Notes: generated from the letters alone by a model not told the origin. A stretch of 64,000 nucleotides of DNA from Thiotrichaceae bacterium (GCA_011391085.1 JAABRD010000001.1:160501-224500); one strand, 5' to 3'. Shown: positions 1-9,456, counted from the stretch's first letter. Numbers and translations are program-made.

Positions 1-1
1 A

Positions 2-67
2 TTGTATACCAAGGATGACATCACTAAACATCTCACAGAGATTCGGGACCAGATGTCACAGATGTGA
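2..67 (+). CDS. 3' end of an unidentified gene entering from the left
   Basis: An open frame runs in from the window edge for 21 codons and stops at TGA 65-67. The peptide ends ...TKHLTEIRDQMSQM, a plausible helical C-terminus. A strong hairpin with a T-run follows at 102-162, as expected after a gene end. The family cannot be recognised from so little sequence, and chance openness is possible. Confidence 0.4.
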   Translation: MYTKDDITKHLTEIRDQMSQM

Positions 68-101
68 AAGACCAAACACCATCAAATTGAGAGGACCAAA
101 C

Positions 102-162
102 AAAAACAGGGGTCCAAAACGTAGCTTTGCCACACGGCGACGTTTTGGACTCCTGTTTTTTT
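102..162 (+). terminator. Hairpin terminator built from the ggagtccaaa repeat (family E)
   Basis: Arms 102-121 and 141-160 are almost perfect inverted copies (aacagg-gtccaaaacg / cgttttggactcctgtt) around a loop of about 20 nt, followed by a T-run. Similar ggagtccaaa...tttggactcc palindromes occur at 6099-6130, 9611-9642, 57778-57802 and 59356-59380, so it is both a dispersed repeat and a likely terminator. Confidence 0.65.
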
Positions 163-545
163 CAACCCTGTAAAACATTTTTGGCTGTCAGTCAGATAGA
201 GTCATGACAGAAAAGTTCACTCTTGCGCGTATCCACCACTTTTAAACTGAGAAACCGATTTTAACCCTTTCCCGACATTTTAAATTTAAGTGGGATGTCA
301 GGAAAGCGGAACACCCTCGCAGACTCTTTGCTTCAGAATGAGGGCATTCCTTCTAACACACTTAAATATCTTATCTAAATTAGGAGACATTTTTAATGTC
401 AAGTAAATATTTTAACAAATAACGTACCGAGGTAAAACAATGTTATAGTAATATTCCTATAAATTTGTACACTTCCGGCGGGAATCGTCAAGTCGGTGGG
501 GACAGAAAAACTTGCCCACTCTACACGGGCTAACTCCATGAATCC
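163..545. other. Intergenic stretch with half of a family C element
   Basis: No convincing gene is seen. At about 433-465 there is a tatagtaatattc end followed by a ttgtacactt segment, matching the outer part of the family C miniature elements found at 31575, 59391 and 63842. The rest resembles no other part of the window. Confidence 0.4.
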
Positions 546-1310
546 TCAATGACTGACAACCTTCTCCGACCCTCCTTGCTTCGACAAACTAGCCCATGCT
601 TCGCGCCACCGTGTGTCAGTGGGATTTTTCTGTGTCAATCCCGACACACTATCCAGCGCGTCGTACCAAATCCCCATCTCGGCATATAAATAAGGCCATT
701 GTGAATCAGCTATTGCTTTGGTGCCACTCCTCATCTTAGTCGGCGGTGAAACACGCTTAATCTTGCCCAGCGCGGTCTGATTGAGAGAAGGATGTTGGGG
801 ATCACAAGTGAGAGAGACGGACCATTCGTATTCTTTGTTCTCCTCTAAACTTACACGATATTGCGCCAGTGACAAAGATTGAATACCCGCGGTCACTGAC
901 AAATCTGTTTTGGCTTCTAGCAATGCTTCTGGAAATTCTATCGTTGCCGAAGTGGCCACCGCCACGGGTTTCAATGTGAACATGAACGGACCCGACACGG
1001 CCTTCGAAGTGAACCAATATAAAGTCGGTTGGGCCGTCACCGTGTAACCAATGCCAGGCACTAGCACTTCTAATGTAAAATCGTCACCCAGGCCCTTGCA
1101 AGGCCCACCTCGTGACGGCCCCCGCGATGGTCATCGCGATAATCCCCGTGAAGTCAGTGCCCGTTGATGCGCTTGTACAAGTTCTGGGGGCGGATTATAA
1201 ATAATGTCTGCCGCTTGCACAGTCAAACTGACACTGACAAAAGTGGTTGTTATGCCTACCATCAAGCCAGCTACTAAACCAAATGGAATAGAATTCTTTA
1301 TGTTTTTCAT
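546..1310 (-). pseudogene. DUF928-type secreted protein interrupted by an in-frame TGA
   Basis: Read from ATG 1310, the frame gives a signal peptide (MKNIKNSIPFGL...VQAADII), then a short Pro-rich stretch, and meets TGA at 1133-1131 (codon 60). The same frame continues without further stops to 546 and encodes the rest of a DUF928 protein: an RGPSRGGPCKG stretch, a CDPQHPS motif, and the family's C-terminal YAEMGIWYDALDSV block. The whole would be about 254 residues, the usual family size. The codon before the stop is CGA, so a single C-to-T change of another CGA would explain it. No frameshift is needed. It may be a recent nonsense mutation, a sequencing error, or stop readthrough. DUF928 proteins are exported and their function is unknown. 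Confidence 0.7.
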
Positions 1311-1347
1311 AGTCGCTTTCCTCTAACAGAGTTTTGGAGTTCAAAGT

Positions 1348-1501
1348 TTGGTAGTGATGCAATGTGGGTAATATGTTTACCCTCACCCCCGGCCCCTCTC
1401 CCAGAGGGAGAGGGGAGACAGGCGATATCAGTGGTTTTCTCCCCACGCCCTCTGGGAGAGGGGCCGGGGGTGAGGGTAAACATATATTGCATCACTACCA
1501 A
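1348..1501. mobile_element. Family D MITE-like element overlapping the end of the kinase gene
   Basis: Terminal inverted repeats ttggtagtgatgcaat (1348-1363) and attgcatcactaccaa (1486-1501) bound 154 bp. Inside is a second inverted repeat of the ccctcacccccggcccctct type (about 1380-1413 and 1438-1478). The right end overlaps the neighbouring kinase gene and supplies its last Trp codon and its TAG stop. The same ends bound an element at 57809-57973, and one end recurs at 54516-54529. No ORF for a transposase is present. Confidence 0.7.
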
Positions 1502-3483
1502 GAATCTTGATAGTCATCGGGCAGATAAGGACGTAACAACTCATGTATCCGAACTTCATCAAATTGTTTTGCCAATAACCGAATTTTCACTAAAAAGGGG
1601 CGCAGTTCAACCTCTTCTTGTTCAAAATGATCTATCAAATCTAAAATCCCAAAAAAATCACCCAGCAACGCTAACTCAAATAACTGGGCGACCTGAACTG
1701 GCGAAGGAACTTTAACAGGTGCGGAGAATTCTGCTTCCTCATCTAAAGTGCTGGTAGGTACCGTCACTTCGGTAGGTAGAGACTGATACCGCCAAGTCAA
1801 GTGAAGATGTTCTTGTAACAGTTCTAACAATTTCTCATGATGAAATGGTTTGGACAGAAACGCATTGCACAATACACCGCCACCGAATGAAGAACATTTC
1901 ATGACACTTGCCGATTCGGCAACAATAGGCAAGTGTTGAAAGGCAGGTTGTCGGCGTAGATGACGCATCAATTCAAAACCGTCCATCACGGGCATGACTA
2001 AATCCGTAATCACTAAATCAGGTAAATGTTGAAGTGCTTTTTCCAACCCTTCAGCACCGTCGTTGGCCGTGATGACTTCAAAATCTAACGGTGCTAGAAA
2101 ACCCTCTATCACATGACAATTCTCTGGATGGTCATCTACTACTAAAATTTTGCGACGGGGTCCTTCATAACCAATAATGGTAGCCGCGGCTGACAGGGGC
2201 GATTTCAACCAGGCGAACGCTTCTGGAAAAGTGAGGTTGCACCAAAATTTGCTACCTTTTCCCAGGGTACTTTCTACAGATAATTTACCTCCCATGAGTT
2301 CTACCAGTTTCTGGGTGATGGACAAGCCTAATCCTAACCCTGCCGTTTTCTGCTTCCAGTCACGTACTTGTTCAAAGGGTAAAAAAATTCGGTTCAGATG
2401 GGTTTCGGCAATGCCGAGGCCCGTGTCAATGACTTCAAAAGACAGTTGAACTAACCCGGCTGAAGAATCTTTTTGGTCGTCGTGGAGTCGTTCACTCTTA
2501 ATTTTAAAAGTGATACCTCCCCGGTCGGTGAATTTCACAGCATTACTCAATAAATTAATCAGAACTTGGCGTAACCTTTTCTCATCGGCACTTATCCCGA
2601 CGGGTAGAGGAGACAATGGTTCATACGCAAAAGCCAATCGTTTTTGGGCCGCCTGTTGCGCAAAATTGGTCACCAAGTCTTGGAGAAACTTATTTAAGTG
2701 AATTTCCACAGGGTGAAGTTCGATCTGATTCGTTTCTATATGAGAGATGTCTAAAATGTCGTTAATGAGGGTTAATAAATAATTTCCACTCTGTTGAATC
2801 GTATTCAGAGTTATTTGTTGTTCCATCGTCAACTGGTAGTTAGTAGCCAATACATAAGTAGAACCCAAAATAATATTGAGAGGAGTTCGCAATTCATGGC
2901 TGACGTTGGCAAAAAAAGCGGTTTTCGTTTGATTGGCCAATTCCGCCGTGTGCCGCGCCTCTTCTAACTCTTGAGTACGTTGTTGCACACGGAGTTCTAA
3001 TTCGTCATGGGCTTTTTGGAGTTCTTCGGCAACACGCTGACGTTCTACCATTTCTTGTTGTAACAGAACGTTTTGTGACTCTAAACGTTTTTGCATTCGA
3101 CTCAGGGTCAAATGCGTTTTCACCCGTGCCAACACCTCCTCGGGTTCAAATGGTTTGGTAAGATAGTCCACACCACCTAGCTGAAAGGCTTTGACTTTAT
3201 CCATGGTGTCGTTGAGGGCACTGATGAAAATCACTGGAATATCACGACTGCGTTCTGATTCTTTTAGATGACGACAAACTTCATAGCCATCCATACCAGG
3301 CATCATAATGTCTAAGAGAATCAAGTCGGGTAACTTAGCTTGTTCAACTGTTTTCAAGGCCAGGTTACCATTGGGGGCAGCCCGCACTTCGTAACTAGAG
3401 TCGCTTAACAGTTTCGTCAAGAGTCGTAAATTGGCAGGAGTGTCGTCAACGACGAGGATGTTTGCTTTGGGTTCTTCAATCAT
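1495..3483 (-). CDS. Hybrid histidine kinase REC-HisKA-HATPase-REC
   Basis: A soluble 662-residue sensor kinase. An N-terminal receiver (about 8-125) has the DD acid pair and phospho-acceptor Asp58 in LLDIMMPGMDG. A coiled coil (130-185) leads to a HisKA domain with His196 in [12 protein letters not shown]. The HATPase domain shows LLSNAVKF, DTGLGI and GLGLGLS boxes. A second receiver (about 445-565) has Asp494 in ITDLVMPVMDG, and a helical tail of about 100 residues follows. There is no membrane segment, so its input must come through the first receiver from another kinase. It lies downstream of the second hybrid kinase on the same strand, suggesting a shared phosphorelay (inference). The last residue and stop come from the family D element end. 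No clear ribosome binding site is seen. Confidence 0.9.
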   Translation of the reverse strand: MIEEPKANILVVDDTPANLRLLTKLLSDSSYEVRAAPNGNLALKTVEQAKLPDLILLDIMMPGMDGYEVCRHLKESERSRDIPVIFISALNDTMDKVKAFQLGGVDYLTKPFEPEEVLARVKTHLTLSRMQKRLESQNVLLQQEMVERQRVAEELQKAHDELELRVQQRTQELEEARHTAELANQTKTAFFANVSHELRTPLNIILGSTYVLATNYQLTMEQQITLNTIQQSGNYLLTLINDILDISHIETNQIELHPVEIHLNKFLQDLVTNFAQQAAQKRLAFAYEPLSPLPVGISADEKRLRQVLINLLSNAVKFTDRGGITFKIKSERLHDDQKDSSAGLVQLSFEVIDTGLGIAETHLNRIFLPFEQVRDWKQKTAGLGLGLSITQKLVELMGGKLSVESTLGKGSKFWCNLTFPEAFAWLKSPLSAAATIIGYEGPRRKILVVDDHPENCHVIEGFLAPLDFEVITANDGAEGLEKALQHLPDLVITDLVMPVMDGFELMRHLRRQPAFQHLPIVAESASVMKCSSFGGGVLCNAFLSKPFHHEKLLELLQEHLHLTWRYQSLPTEVTVPTSTLDEEAEFSAPVKVPSPVQVAQLFELALLGDFFGILDLIDHFEQEEVELRPFLVKIRLLAKQFDEVRIHELLRPYLPDDYQDSW

Positions 3484-3589
3484 AATAAGTAATGGAGAAT
3501 GGGTTAATGCGTTAATGGAAAATGGAAAATGAAAACCGGACTGGAGGCTTCAGCCGCAATGCCATTAAGTTAAGGAATTGGAGTAGCGA

Positions 3590-3819
3590 AGGAATTGATT
3601 CCGTTGGAGTACGGAATTGATTCCGTTTCCGTTGGAGTACGGAATTGATTCCGTTTCCGTTGGAGTACGGAATTGATTCCGTTTCCGTTGGAGTACGGAA
3701 TTGATTCCGTTTCCGTTGGAGTACGGAATTGATTCCGTTTCCGTTGGAGTACGGAATTGATTCCGTTTCCGTTGGAGTACGGAATTGATTCCGTTTCAAG
3801 CGGAATCAATTCCGTACTC
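3590..3819. repeat. 28-bp tandem array of hairpin units
   Basis: The unit of 28 bp repeats with ggagtac at 3606, 3634, 3662, 3690, 3718, 3746 and 3774, essentially without mismatch. Each unit contains a 16-bp palindrome (acggaat-tg-attccgt). An inverted copy (ggaatcaattccgtactcc) closes the array at 3801-3819. There are no unique spacers, so it is a minisatellite and not CRISPR. Because 28 is not a multiple of 3, the overlapping open frames are artefacts of the repeat. Confidence 0.9.
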
Positions 3820-3858
3820 CAAAACCCATAACCATTACCTTTGCAACACTACCCAAGT

Positions 3859-3988
3859 GGACTAGAGGCTTTAGCCGCAATGCCATTAAGTTAAGGAATT
3901 AAGGCGCCGTTGGTGTTTTCCTTAACTTAATGGCATTGAGGCTTTAGCCGGCGGTCGTGGCACATCACCCGGCTGAAGCCTCTAGTCC
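3859..3988. repeat. Family B nested palindrome
   Basis: Outer arms ggactagaggctttagccg (from 3859) and cggctgaagcctctagtcc (ending 3988) enclose an inner inverted pair, gccattaagttaagga / tccttaacttaatggc. Family B is the commonest repeat in the window. Confidence 0.8.
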
Positions 3989-4012
3989 GGCCTAGTGTTT
4001 TTCATTTTCCAT

Positions 4013-5884
4013 TTAACCCTTTATCATTTCTAACAGTTTCTCATATTCAAAATTATCTGCCAACGTTTTCAGCATGTCAGCCAATGTCGGCTGTTGTTCT
4101 CCAATGCGGTCCGTGACTTCCAGAATTTTTTCTATGTTTAACTCCAGCACCGCTTGCTGTAACTCTTCTCGCAAGGCCACAGGCAAAGTAGTTATCTCGG
4201 CAGCCGTTAATTCTGCGGTTTTGGGAGACACTGTCGGATTGGGTGGCGCCAACCCTGATGCTGAGTTTTCATAGAGATAGCGTACTCCCAGATGTTTATT
4301 CAGCGTCTCAAAAATTTCCGATTGTCGATAGGGTTTGCGCAAAAAATCGTCACAGCCTATGAACATCACCTTTTCTTTCTCCTCTACAAAAGCACTGGCA
4401 GTCAACGCAATAATTTTAGTCGTGTGACCATTCGGCAAGGCCCTAATTTGCTGGGTGGCTTCATAACCATCCATCACGGGCATCCGTATATCCATCCAAA
4501 TCAGATGAGGATGCCACTCTTGAAAGATTTGCACGGCTTCTGCCCCGTCGGTAGCCTCTTGTACTTCCGAAAATCCAACGGTGCGTAGTAAGGTCGTCAA
4601 GAGGAGACGATTTTCGTATTTGTCATCTACGACTAGAAGACGATATATTGGTTGTCCCGGTGCCAGTCCTTTGACCATTTGGCGATTCGGTTGTGATTTC
4701 ACCATTTCGCCTTCGCTGGCTAATTCTGCGGGAATTTCACATTTGAACAAGGAACCTTTCCCGACTTGGCTGTGAACACTAATCTCGCCACCTAACAGTT
4801 GGACATAGCGGCGCGTAATGGCCAACCCTAACCCGGTGCCTTCGGCAATGCCTTTACTGCTACTGACTTGTACAAAAGCTTCAAAAATGGTTTTCAATTC
4901 GTCAGGCGACATGCCGCGGCCACTGTCTTCTATTTCAATATGTAAGCGACATTCTGCTTGGCCAGGGAGGAGAACACTCTGGGCGCGAAACGAGATGCCT
5001 CCTTCATCGGTATATTTTACGGCATTGCCTAGCAAGTTAATCAAAATTTGACGCAACTTACCTGCATCAGTATACACATAACGTACCAAATTGTCACTGA
5101 GTTCTAACGTACACCCCAGATTTTTTTTCGCGGCCCGAATTTGTATCATTTTGCCAAGATCTTCCAGCGTTTGATGCAAGTCAAAACTCTCCTTTTCGAC
5201 CGTCATTCGTCCAGCTTCAATTTTCGACATATCCAACACGTCGTTAATCAAGGCCAGCAAATGTTCCCCGCTACGCGCAATAATGTCGAGATTTTGTTGC
5301 TGATTTTTGGTGGTCGTCGAATCTCGTAACATCAATTGGGCAAAGCCCAGAATGGCATTGAGTGGTGTCCGCAATTCATGACTCATATTGGCCAGGAAAG
5401 CACTTTTGGCATGATTAGCGGCTTCTGCAACTTCTTTCGCTTGCATCAGTTCGGTTTGAGTGCGTTGCAGATGTTCCATGGTATATACCAGGTCGGTAAC
5501 ATCGCGCCACACACTAATGATAACTCCTACTTCTTCCCCGGCGATACGTTCGAGGAGAGAAGCATTCACACTAAAATGCTTTATCGCCTTTTTGGTCATC
5601 TGACAAAACTTGAGGTCACGACAAACACCGGTCTGCCGCACCCGTTGTTCCAACGAGGTCCATTGTGACAGTGCTTCCCCATCCAGTTGTTCTAACCAGA
5701 GGAAGAGGCTGGTCTCGACAACGTCTCGCCATTTTTGTCCAAAGAAGGTACAAAAGGCTTCATTGACGACCACAATCGTTTGAGAGGTGTCGGTGATAAC
5801 AATGCCGTCCAGAGAAGCCCGGAGAAGGGTTTCAAAAAATTTGACGGTTCGTTGGATGGTGCCAGTATTACTTGGTGTAGTCAT
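4013..5884 (-). CDS. PAS-containing hybrid histidine kinase
   Basis: A 623-residue sensor kinase. An N-terminal PAS domain (about 15-135; [21 protein letters not shown]) is followed by a coiled coil, HisKA with His169 ([12 protein letters not shown]), HATPase ([28 protein letters not shown]) and a receiver with Asp465 ([11 protein letters not shown]). It has no transmembrane span, so a cytoplasmic ligand or redox/heme-type cue is likely for the PAS. The ATG at 5884 (MTTPSNTG) is chosen over a TTG 15 codons upstream because the upstream residues do not resemble PAS sequence; no strong ribosome binding site supports either start. It precedes the other hybrid kinase in the same direction, separated by 529 bp of repeats. 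Confidence 0.88.
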   Translation of the reverse strand: MTTPSNTGTIQRTVKFFETLLRASLDGIVITDTSQTIVVVNEAFCTFFGQKWRDVVETSLFLWLEQLDGEALSQWTSLEQRVRQTGVCRDLKFCQMTKKAIKHFSVNASLLERIAGEEVGVIISVWRDVTDLVYTMEHLQRTQTELMQAKEVAEAANHAKSAFLANMSHELRTPLNAILGFAQLMLRDSTTTKNQQQNLDIIARSGEHLLALINDVLDMSKIEAGRMTVEKESFDLHQTLEDLGKMIQIRAAKKNLGCTLELSDNLVRYVYTDAGKLRQILINLLGNAVKYTDEGGISFRAQSVLLPGQAECRLHIEIEDSGRGMSPDELKTIFEAFVQVSSSKGIAEGTGLGLAITRRYVQLLGGEISVHSQVGKGSLFKCEIPAELASEGEMVKSQPNRQMVKGLAPGQPIYRLLVVDDKYENRLLLTTLLRTVGFSEVQEATDGAEAVQIFQEWHPHLIWMDIRMPVMDGYEATQQIRALPNGHTTKIIALTASAFVEEKEKVMFIGCDDFLRKPYRQSEIFETLNKHLGVRYLYENSASGLAPPNPTVSPKTAELTAAEITTLPVALREELQQAVLELNIEKILEVTDRIGEQQPTLADMLKTLADNFEYEKLLEMIKG

Positions 5885-5950
5885 AATGAAAAATGGCGAA
5901 TGAACAAAGGAATCACTCACTTTATGCAAAAAAATTAAAACATCGGTGGT

Positions 5951-6033
5951 ATGGAGGCTTTAGCCGGCCAGCGGCAGGCACACTTCATGTCGAAAGAGTG
6001 GGGGGCGCCGACCGGCTAAAGCCTCCACTCCAA
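5951..6033. repeat. Family B palindrome between kinase and nitrate reductase genes
   Basis: Arms tggaggctttagccgg and ccggctaaagcctcca with a GC-rich middle. A family E palindrome (ggagtccaaag / ctttggactcc) follows at 6099-6130 and could terminate the nitrate reductase transcript, which reads leftwards and ends at 6164. Confidence 0.75.
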
Positions 6034-6163
6034 CGGGGTTAGTTTCTCTTTTTCATTTTTTGGATAGGTTCATCATTTTGCGTAAGATAAGTAATCATCA
6101 GGAGTCCAAAGCTACGCTTTGGACTCCTGGTTTCTTGGACTCCTGGTTTCAAAGTGTCCTCTG

Positions 6164-8263
6164 TCATTCTACCACTTTACTCACTTTCACCGCATTGTAT
6201 TTCAACTCCGGTTGCTTCGAATGGATGTCATAGGTTGCTTGACTGAGAAGGTTAGCCAGTTTGCCTTCCCCAATTCCCAATGCACTGCCAAAGTGCATAC
6301 TCATATAGACATTACCAGGCAATACTTCGAAGGTGAGACGGGCAATTCCTTGCGCACTGCCACGCCGAGAAGTCACTTCAATGTTGTCACCAGCGACAAT
6401 GCCCAGCGAAGCCGCATCTAGCGGGTGAATATCTATCTTGTTTTCTGGTGCCAACGCATTGAGTTTAGGCGACCGGCCGGTGCGTGTGCGCGTGTTGAAA
6501 TGCGAAGCCAGCCGTCCCGTAATCATAACAAACGGATATTCCTTCTCGGTGAGGTCCACCGGTTCCACATAGTCGCGGGCTAACAGTGCCGCACGACCAT
6601 CGGGACGCGGGAATTGCCAATCGGTAAATAACCGTGGAGTGCCTGGGTGGTCAGGACTGGGACAAGGGAGTTGGGGACCCACTTGGCCACGGAGTCTCGA
6701 ATAACTGACGCCCGTCATGTCACATACGCGCCCACGAGTGATTTCTTTCCATTCCTCAAATACCTCTTCTGGAGTTTGGTAAGCAAATTCTTTTTCAAAT
6801 CCCATGGCTTGGGCCACTAACCAGATGATTTCATAATCTGGTTTGGCTTCGCCAGGGGCTTCAATCAATTTTTCGACCAATTCGATACGCCGTTCGGAGG
6901 AGACAAACGTGCCGGTTTTTTCGCACCATTGGGCACCGGCTAAAACGACATTGGCAAGTTGTGTGGTTTCGGTGGGGTGGTAGATGTCTTGGACCACTAA
7001 CAATTCGGCTTTACTTAGGGCTTCCCTAATCCAAGAGGTGTTGGGCAGGGAGGCCGCTGGATTGGTGGTGGTTACCCATAATGCCCGGATTTCGCCGGAA
7101 TGGAGTCCTTTGATTATTTCCAAAATGGAACGACCTGGCGTAGGTTGAATATTTTTGACCGGAATATTCCAAAAGTTTGCCACTTCTTGGCGATGTTGGG
7201 AATTGGCCACCAAGCGGGCGCCGGGGAGGAGATGAGATAAGGCGCCTACCCACCGATTGCCTAACGCATTGGCTTCGCCTGTGATGGACAGAGGTCCTGC
7301 GCCAGGGCGACAAAAATTCCCGGTGAGGAGAGATAAATTGTGGAGGGAGTTATTTTTAAACACGGCCTGAGTGGAGTGGTTGTAACCCATAAACCAAAAA
7401 GTCAGCATCGCTTTCGCTTTGCCAATGAGTCGGGCCACTTCGACAATTTGGGATTCTGGACATCCGGTGATGTCAGCCACTCGTGACGGTGGATACTCTT
7501 GCACCAGTTCTTTGAGGTCACATAGACCAGAAGCGTATTCTTGAACTTTCTCTTCATTGACAAAACCTTCTTTGAAGAGAATATGGGCAATACCGTTGTT
7601 AAGGGCGACGTCGGTGCCAGGACGGATTTGCAGATGGATGTCAGCGATGGCCGCGGTTTTAGTGCGACGTGGATCCACGACAATGACTTTGGCACCATTC
7701 TTGTTTTTGGCCGTGCGAATGCGATAGAAGAGAATGGGCAAGGAGATTGCCATATTGCTGCCGGCAATGAAGAAGAGGTCCGCTAGTTCGACATCAGCAT
7801 AAGTAGCCGGTGGGGCATCCACTCCTAGCGTGGAAATGAAACCGGCGGCGGTACTGGACATACATAGGCGCGTACTGCACTCAACATTATTGGTACCAAT
7901 GGCCGCTTTCATCAATTTGTTCATTAAATAATATTCTTCGGTCAAGTTGGCAGCCCCGCCATAAAAGGCTACGGCGTTAGGCCCATGCTGTTTGATAATA
8001 CGTTGCATTTCGCCTGCAACATGGGTGATAGCATGATCCCAGGTCACGGGTTCAAATTCCCCATGGCGTCGAATCAAAGGTTGGGTCAAACGTCCTGGCG
8101 CTTTGAAGACGGGGGGTAATTGGGAGGCTAACGCACATGTTTTACCGTTGTTAACCGGGTGGTCTTTCATACCGCGAACTTTCAGAATTTCGCCTTGTTC
8201 TACACCTACCATGAGACCGCAGCCCATACCGCAGTAAGGGCAAGTAGATTTATGCCATTGCAT
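6164..8263 (-). CDS. nasA: Assimilatory-type nitrate reductase catalytic subunit (NarB/NasA family)
   Basis: A molybdopterin oxidoreductase of 699 residues that would reduce nitrate to nitrite in the cytoplasm. An N-terminal [4Fe-4S] motif is formed by Cys8, Cys11, Cys15 and Cys43. The presumed Mo ligand is Cys134 in STRLCMSS, the nitrate-reductase pattern rather than the formate-dehydrogenase one. VDPRRT and the C-terminal molybdopterin-binding GRLASHFNTRTRTG block are present. It has no Tat signal, which argues against periplasmic NapA. The ATG at 8263 has an AGGAG 7 nt upstream; a longer frame to 8308 would start inside a repeat and is rejected. No nitrite reductase, nitrate transporter or NasB-like gene is nearby. 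The electron donor (ferredoxin or an NADH subunit) is unknown. The length matches the NarB-size branch without a C-terminal [2Fe-2S] domain. Confidence 0.82.
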   Translation of the reverse strand: MQWHKSTCPYCGMGCGLMVGVEQGEILKVRGMKDHPVNNGKTCALASQLPPVFKAPGRLTQPLIRRHGEFEPVTWDHAITHVAGEMQRIIKQHGPNAVAFYGGAANLTEEYYLMNKLMKAAIGTNNVECSTRLCMSSTAAGFISTLGVDAPPATYADVELADLFFIAGSNMAISLPILFYRIRTAKNKNGAKVIVVDPRRTKTAAIADIHLQIRPGTDVALNNGIAHILFKEGFVNEEKVQEYASGLCDLKELVQEYPPSRVADITGCPESQIVEVARLIGKAKAMLTFWFMGYNHSTQAVFKNNSLHNLSLLTGNFCRPGAGPLSITGEANALGNRWVGALSHLLPGARLVANSQHRQEVANFWNIPVKNIQPTPGRSILEIIKGLHSGEIRALWVTTTNPAASLPNTSWIREALSKAELLVVQDIYHPTETTQLANVVLAGAQWCEKTGTFVSSERRIELVEKLIEAPGEAKPDYEIIWLVAQAMGFEKEFAYQTPEEVFEEWKEITRGRVCDMTGVSYSRLRGQVGPQLPCPSPDHPGTPRLFTDWQFPRPDGRAALLARDYVEPVDLTEKEYPFVMITGRLASHFNTRTRTGRSPKLNALAPENKIDIHPLDAASLGIVAGDNIEVTSRRGSAQGIARLTFEVLPGNVYMSMHFGSALGIGEGKLANLLSQATYDIHSKQPELKYNAVKVSKVVE

Positions 8264-8274
8264 AAGAGTTCTCC
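8256..8274 (-). promoter_or_regulatory. Ribosome binding site deciding the nasA start
   Basis: On the minus strand AGGAG (within 8270-8275) lies 7 nt before ATG 8263. The upstream alternative ATG at 8308 has no such site and lies in the right-hand repeat. Confidence 0.65.
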
Positions 8275-8293
8275 TGTGAGGATGATTTAAAGA

Positions 8294-8518
8294 TATAGTG
8301 ATATTCATCTGCTTTTATACCATCTATTTTTCCTTTGTAGGGTGGATTAAGCGAAGCGTATCCACCAACATCTGCTTTTATACCATCTATTTTTCCTTTG
8401 TAGGGTGGATTAAGCGAAGCGTATCCACCATTCTCTATATATGTTGGTGGATACGCTTCGCTTAATCCACCCTACATGTTAAATAATAATCGTACCATGG
8501 AGAAAGAATATCACTATA
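8294..8518. mobile_element. 225-bp element with tatagtgatattc ends, carrying family A repeats
   Basis: Inverted ends tatagtgatattc (8294-8306) and gaatatcactata (8506-8518) enclose a 63-bp direct duplication (8306-8368 and 8369-8431). Each copy ends in a family A unit (gtagggtggattaagcgaag...), and an inverted family A unit lies at 8444-8476. The structure resembles a non-autonomous miniature element sitting just upstream of nasA, where it could affect its promoter (inference). Confidence 0.65.
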
Positions 8519-8554
8519 AATATGTAAAGGAAAAAGTCCCCGAAATTAAAATAC

Positions 8555-8641
8555 AGGTGGACTAGAGGCTTTAGCCGGGGGCGGGGCCCCGCGATTTCAA
8601 TTATGTTCCGCCCCCACCGGCTAAAGCCTCTAGTCCACCTG
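8555..8641. repeat. Family B palindrome
   Basis: Arms caggtggactagaggcttta and its inverse ending at 8641 flank a GC-rich centre. It lies between the minus-strand SDR gene's end and nasA upstream sequence. No gene is seen from 8519 to 8723. Confidence 0.85.
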
Positions 8642-8723
8642 TCCATTAATTGATTCCTTTTCTTTAAAAAACTTAGTTTCTATCATGCTGTTACGTAAGG
8701 TGAGTTACGCAAGTCCTATTCCA

Positions 8724-9434
8724 TCACCATGCAATCTCTTGTCGATCTCGGAAAAATTTCCCCGACGGTCCTCCCTCTGGCAACGTCGCTAACCACACTG
8801 CGGTATCAGCCCCTTCGGTCACTTCACGAGTGGCAGAAGGTCCTCCCATATCGGTTTTCACCCAGCCGGGACACATTGAATTGATTAACACATGGGTGTC
8901 TTTCAACTCATCTGCAAATAAGCAGGTCAGGGCATTCAATGCCGTTTTGGAAGTTCGATACCCTGGACAACCGCCGTTCATTTCACTCAGTTGCCCCATT
9001 CCACTGGATAAATTGACCACTCGCCCATAATGATTCTGTACCATCATAGGTAAGAATAGTTGACATAGCCGAAACTGTCCATACACATTCGTCTCCATCG
9101 CGGCGCGTAAATTGTCCACGTTGCTATCAAAAGCACTTCCTAATTTATCAGGGAAGATGCCGGCATTGTTGACCAAGATGTCTAGCCGTCCATACTGTTT
9201 ACGGATAAACTGTTCTATCTGCATGACACTCTGCTGGTCGGTTACATCCAATCGATGATACACCACGTTAGTGAACCCTTCTTGTTCCAGAACGTGTTTG
9301 GCATTTTCTCCTTTTGCCTGGTCGCGACTCGTTAAAATCACGGTTATCCCTAATTTGGCCAACTGTCTGCTGATTTCCAGTCCGATGCCACGGTTGGCAC
9401 CGGTGACTAAAGCAATTTTGTTAATATTTGTCAT
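8724..9434 (-). CDS. Short-chain dehydrogenase/reductase (carbonyl reductase-like)
   Basis: 236 residues. A classical SDR NAD(P)-binding motif TGANRGIGLEIS (about 12-22), NNAG, a Ser in the NLSSGMG stretch, and the catalytic pair YRTSK are present, with CPGWVKTDMGG after it. It would oxidise or reduce a small carbonyl or alcohol substrate using NAD(P)H; the substrate cannot be predicted. The size and the RGIGLEISRQLA start resemble carbonyl-reductase-like SDRs. AAAGGA lies 8 nt upstream of the ATG. It is flanked by related acttacgcaa / ttacgcaagtcct motifs (8705-8717 and 9457-9472), so this single-gene segment may have moved. Confidence 0.85.
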   Translation of the reverse strand: MTNINKIALVTGANRGIGLEISRQLAKLGITVILTSRDQAKGENAKHVLEQEGFTNVVYHRLDVTDQQSVMQIEQFIRKQYGRLDILVNNAGIFPDKLGSAFDSNVDNLRAAMETNVYGQFRLCQLFLPMMVQNHYGRVVNLSSGMGQLSEMNGGCPGYRTSKTALNALTCLFADELKDTHVLINSMCPGWVKTDMGGPSATREVTEGADTAVWLATLPEGGPSGKFFRDRQEIAW

Positions 9435-9456
9435 TGTTTGATATTCCTTTAAGATC

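Larger units (their letters stand above)
3484..4012. other. Gap between two kinase genes filled with repeats
   Basis: No gene. It contains a family B fragment (3539-3585), the 28-bp tandem array (3590-3819) and a nested family B palindrome (3859-3988) that also carries the companion motif aatgccattaagttaagg and its inverse. Confidence 0.8.

Noticed and set aside
3512..3809. Two overlapping repeated frames in the 28-bp array
   Set aside because: They only translate the tandem repeat; the unit is not a multiple of three and there is no ribosome binding site.
3590..3819. CRISPR array
   Set aside because: Repeats are directly joined with no unique spacers and no cas genes nearby.
6164..8263. 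Formate dehydrogenase alpha subunit
   Set aside because: The Mo-ligand context is RLCMSS, as in nitrate reductases; formate dehydrogenases have a V(C/U)H context.
8264..8308. 15-codon N-terminal extension of nasA
   Set aside because: It begins inside the repeat and lacks a ribosome binding site, whereas ATG 8263 has AGGAG at good distance.
8724..9434. Complete composite transposon around the SDR gene
   Set aside because: The left motif is only a 13-bp partial and not an exact copy of the right element's end; kept only as a weak finding.
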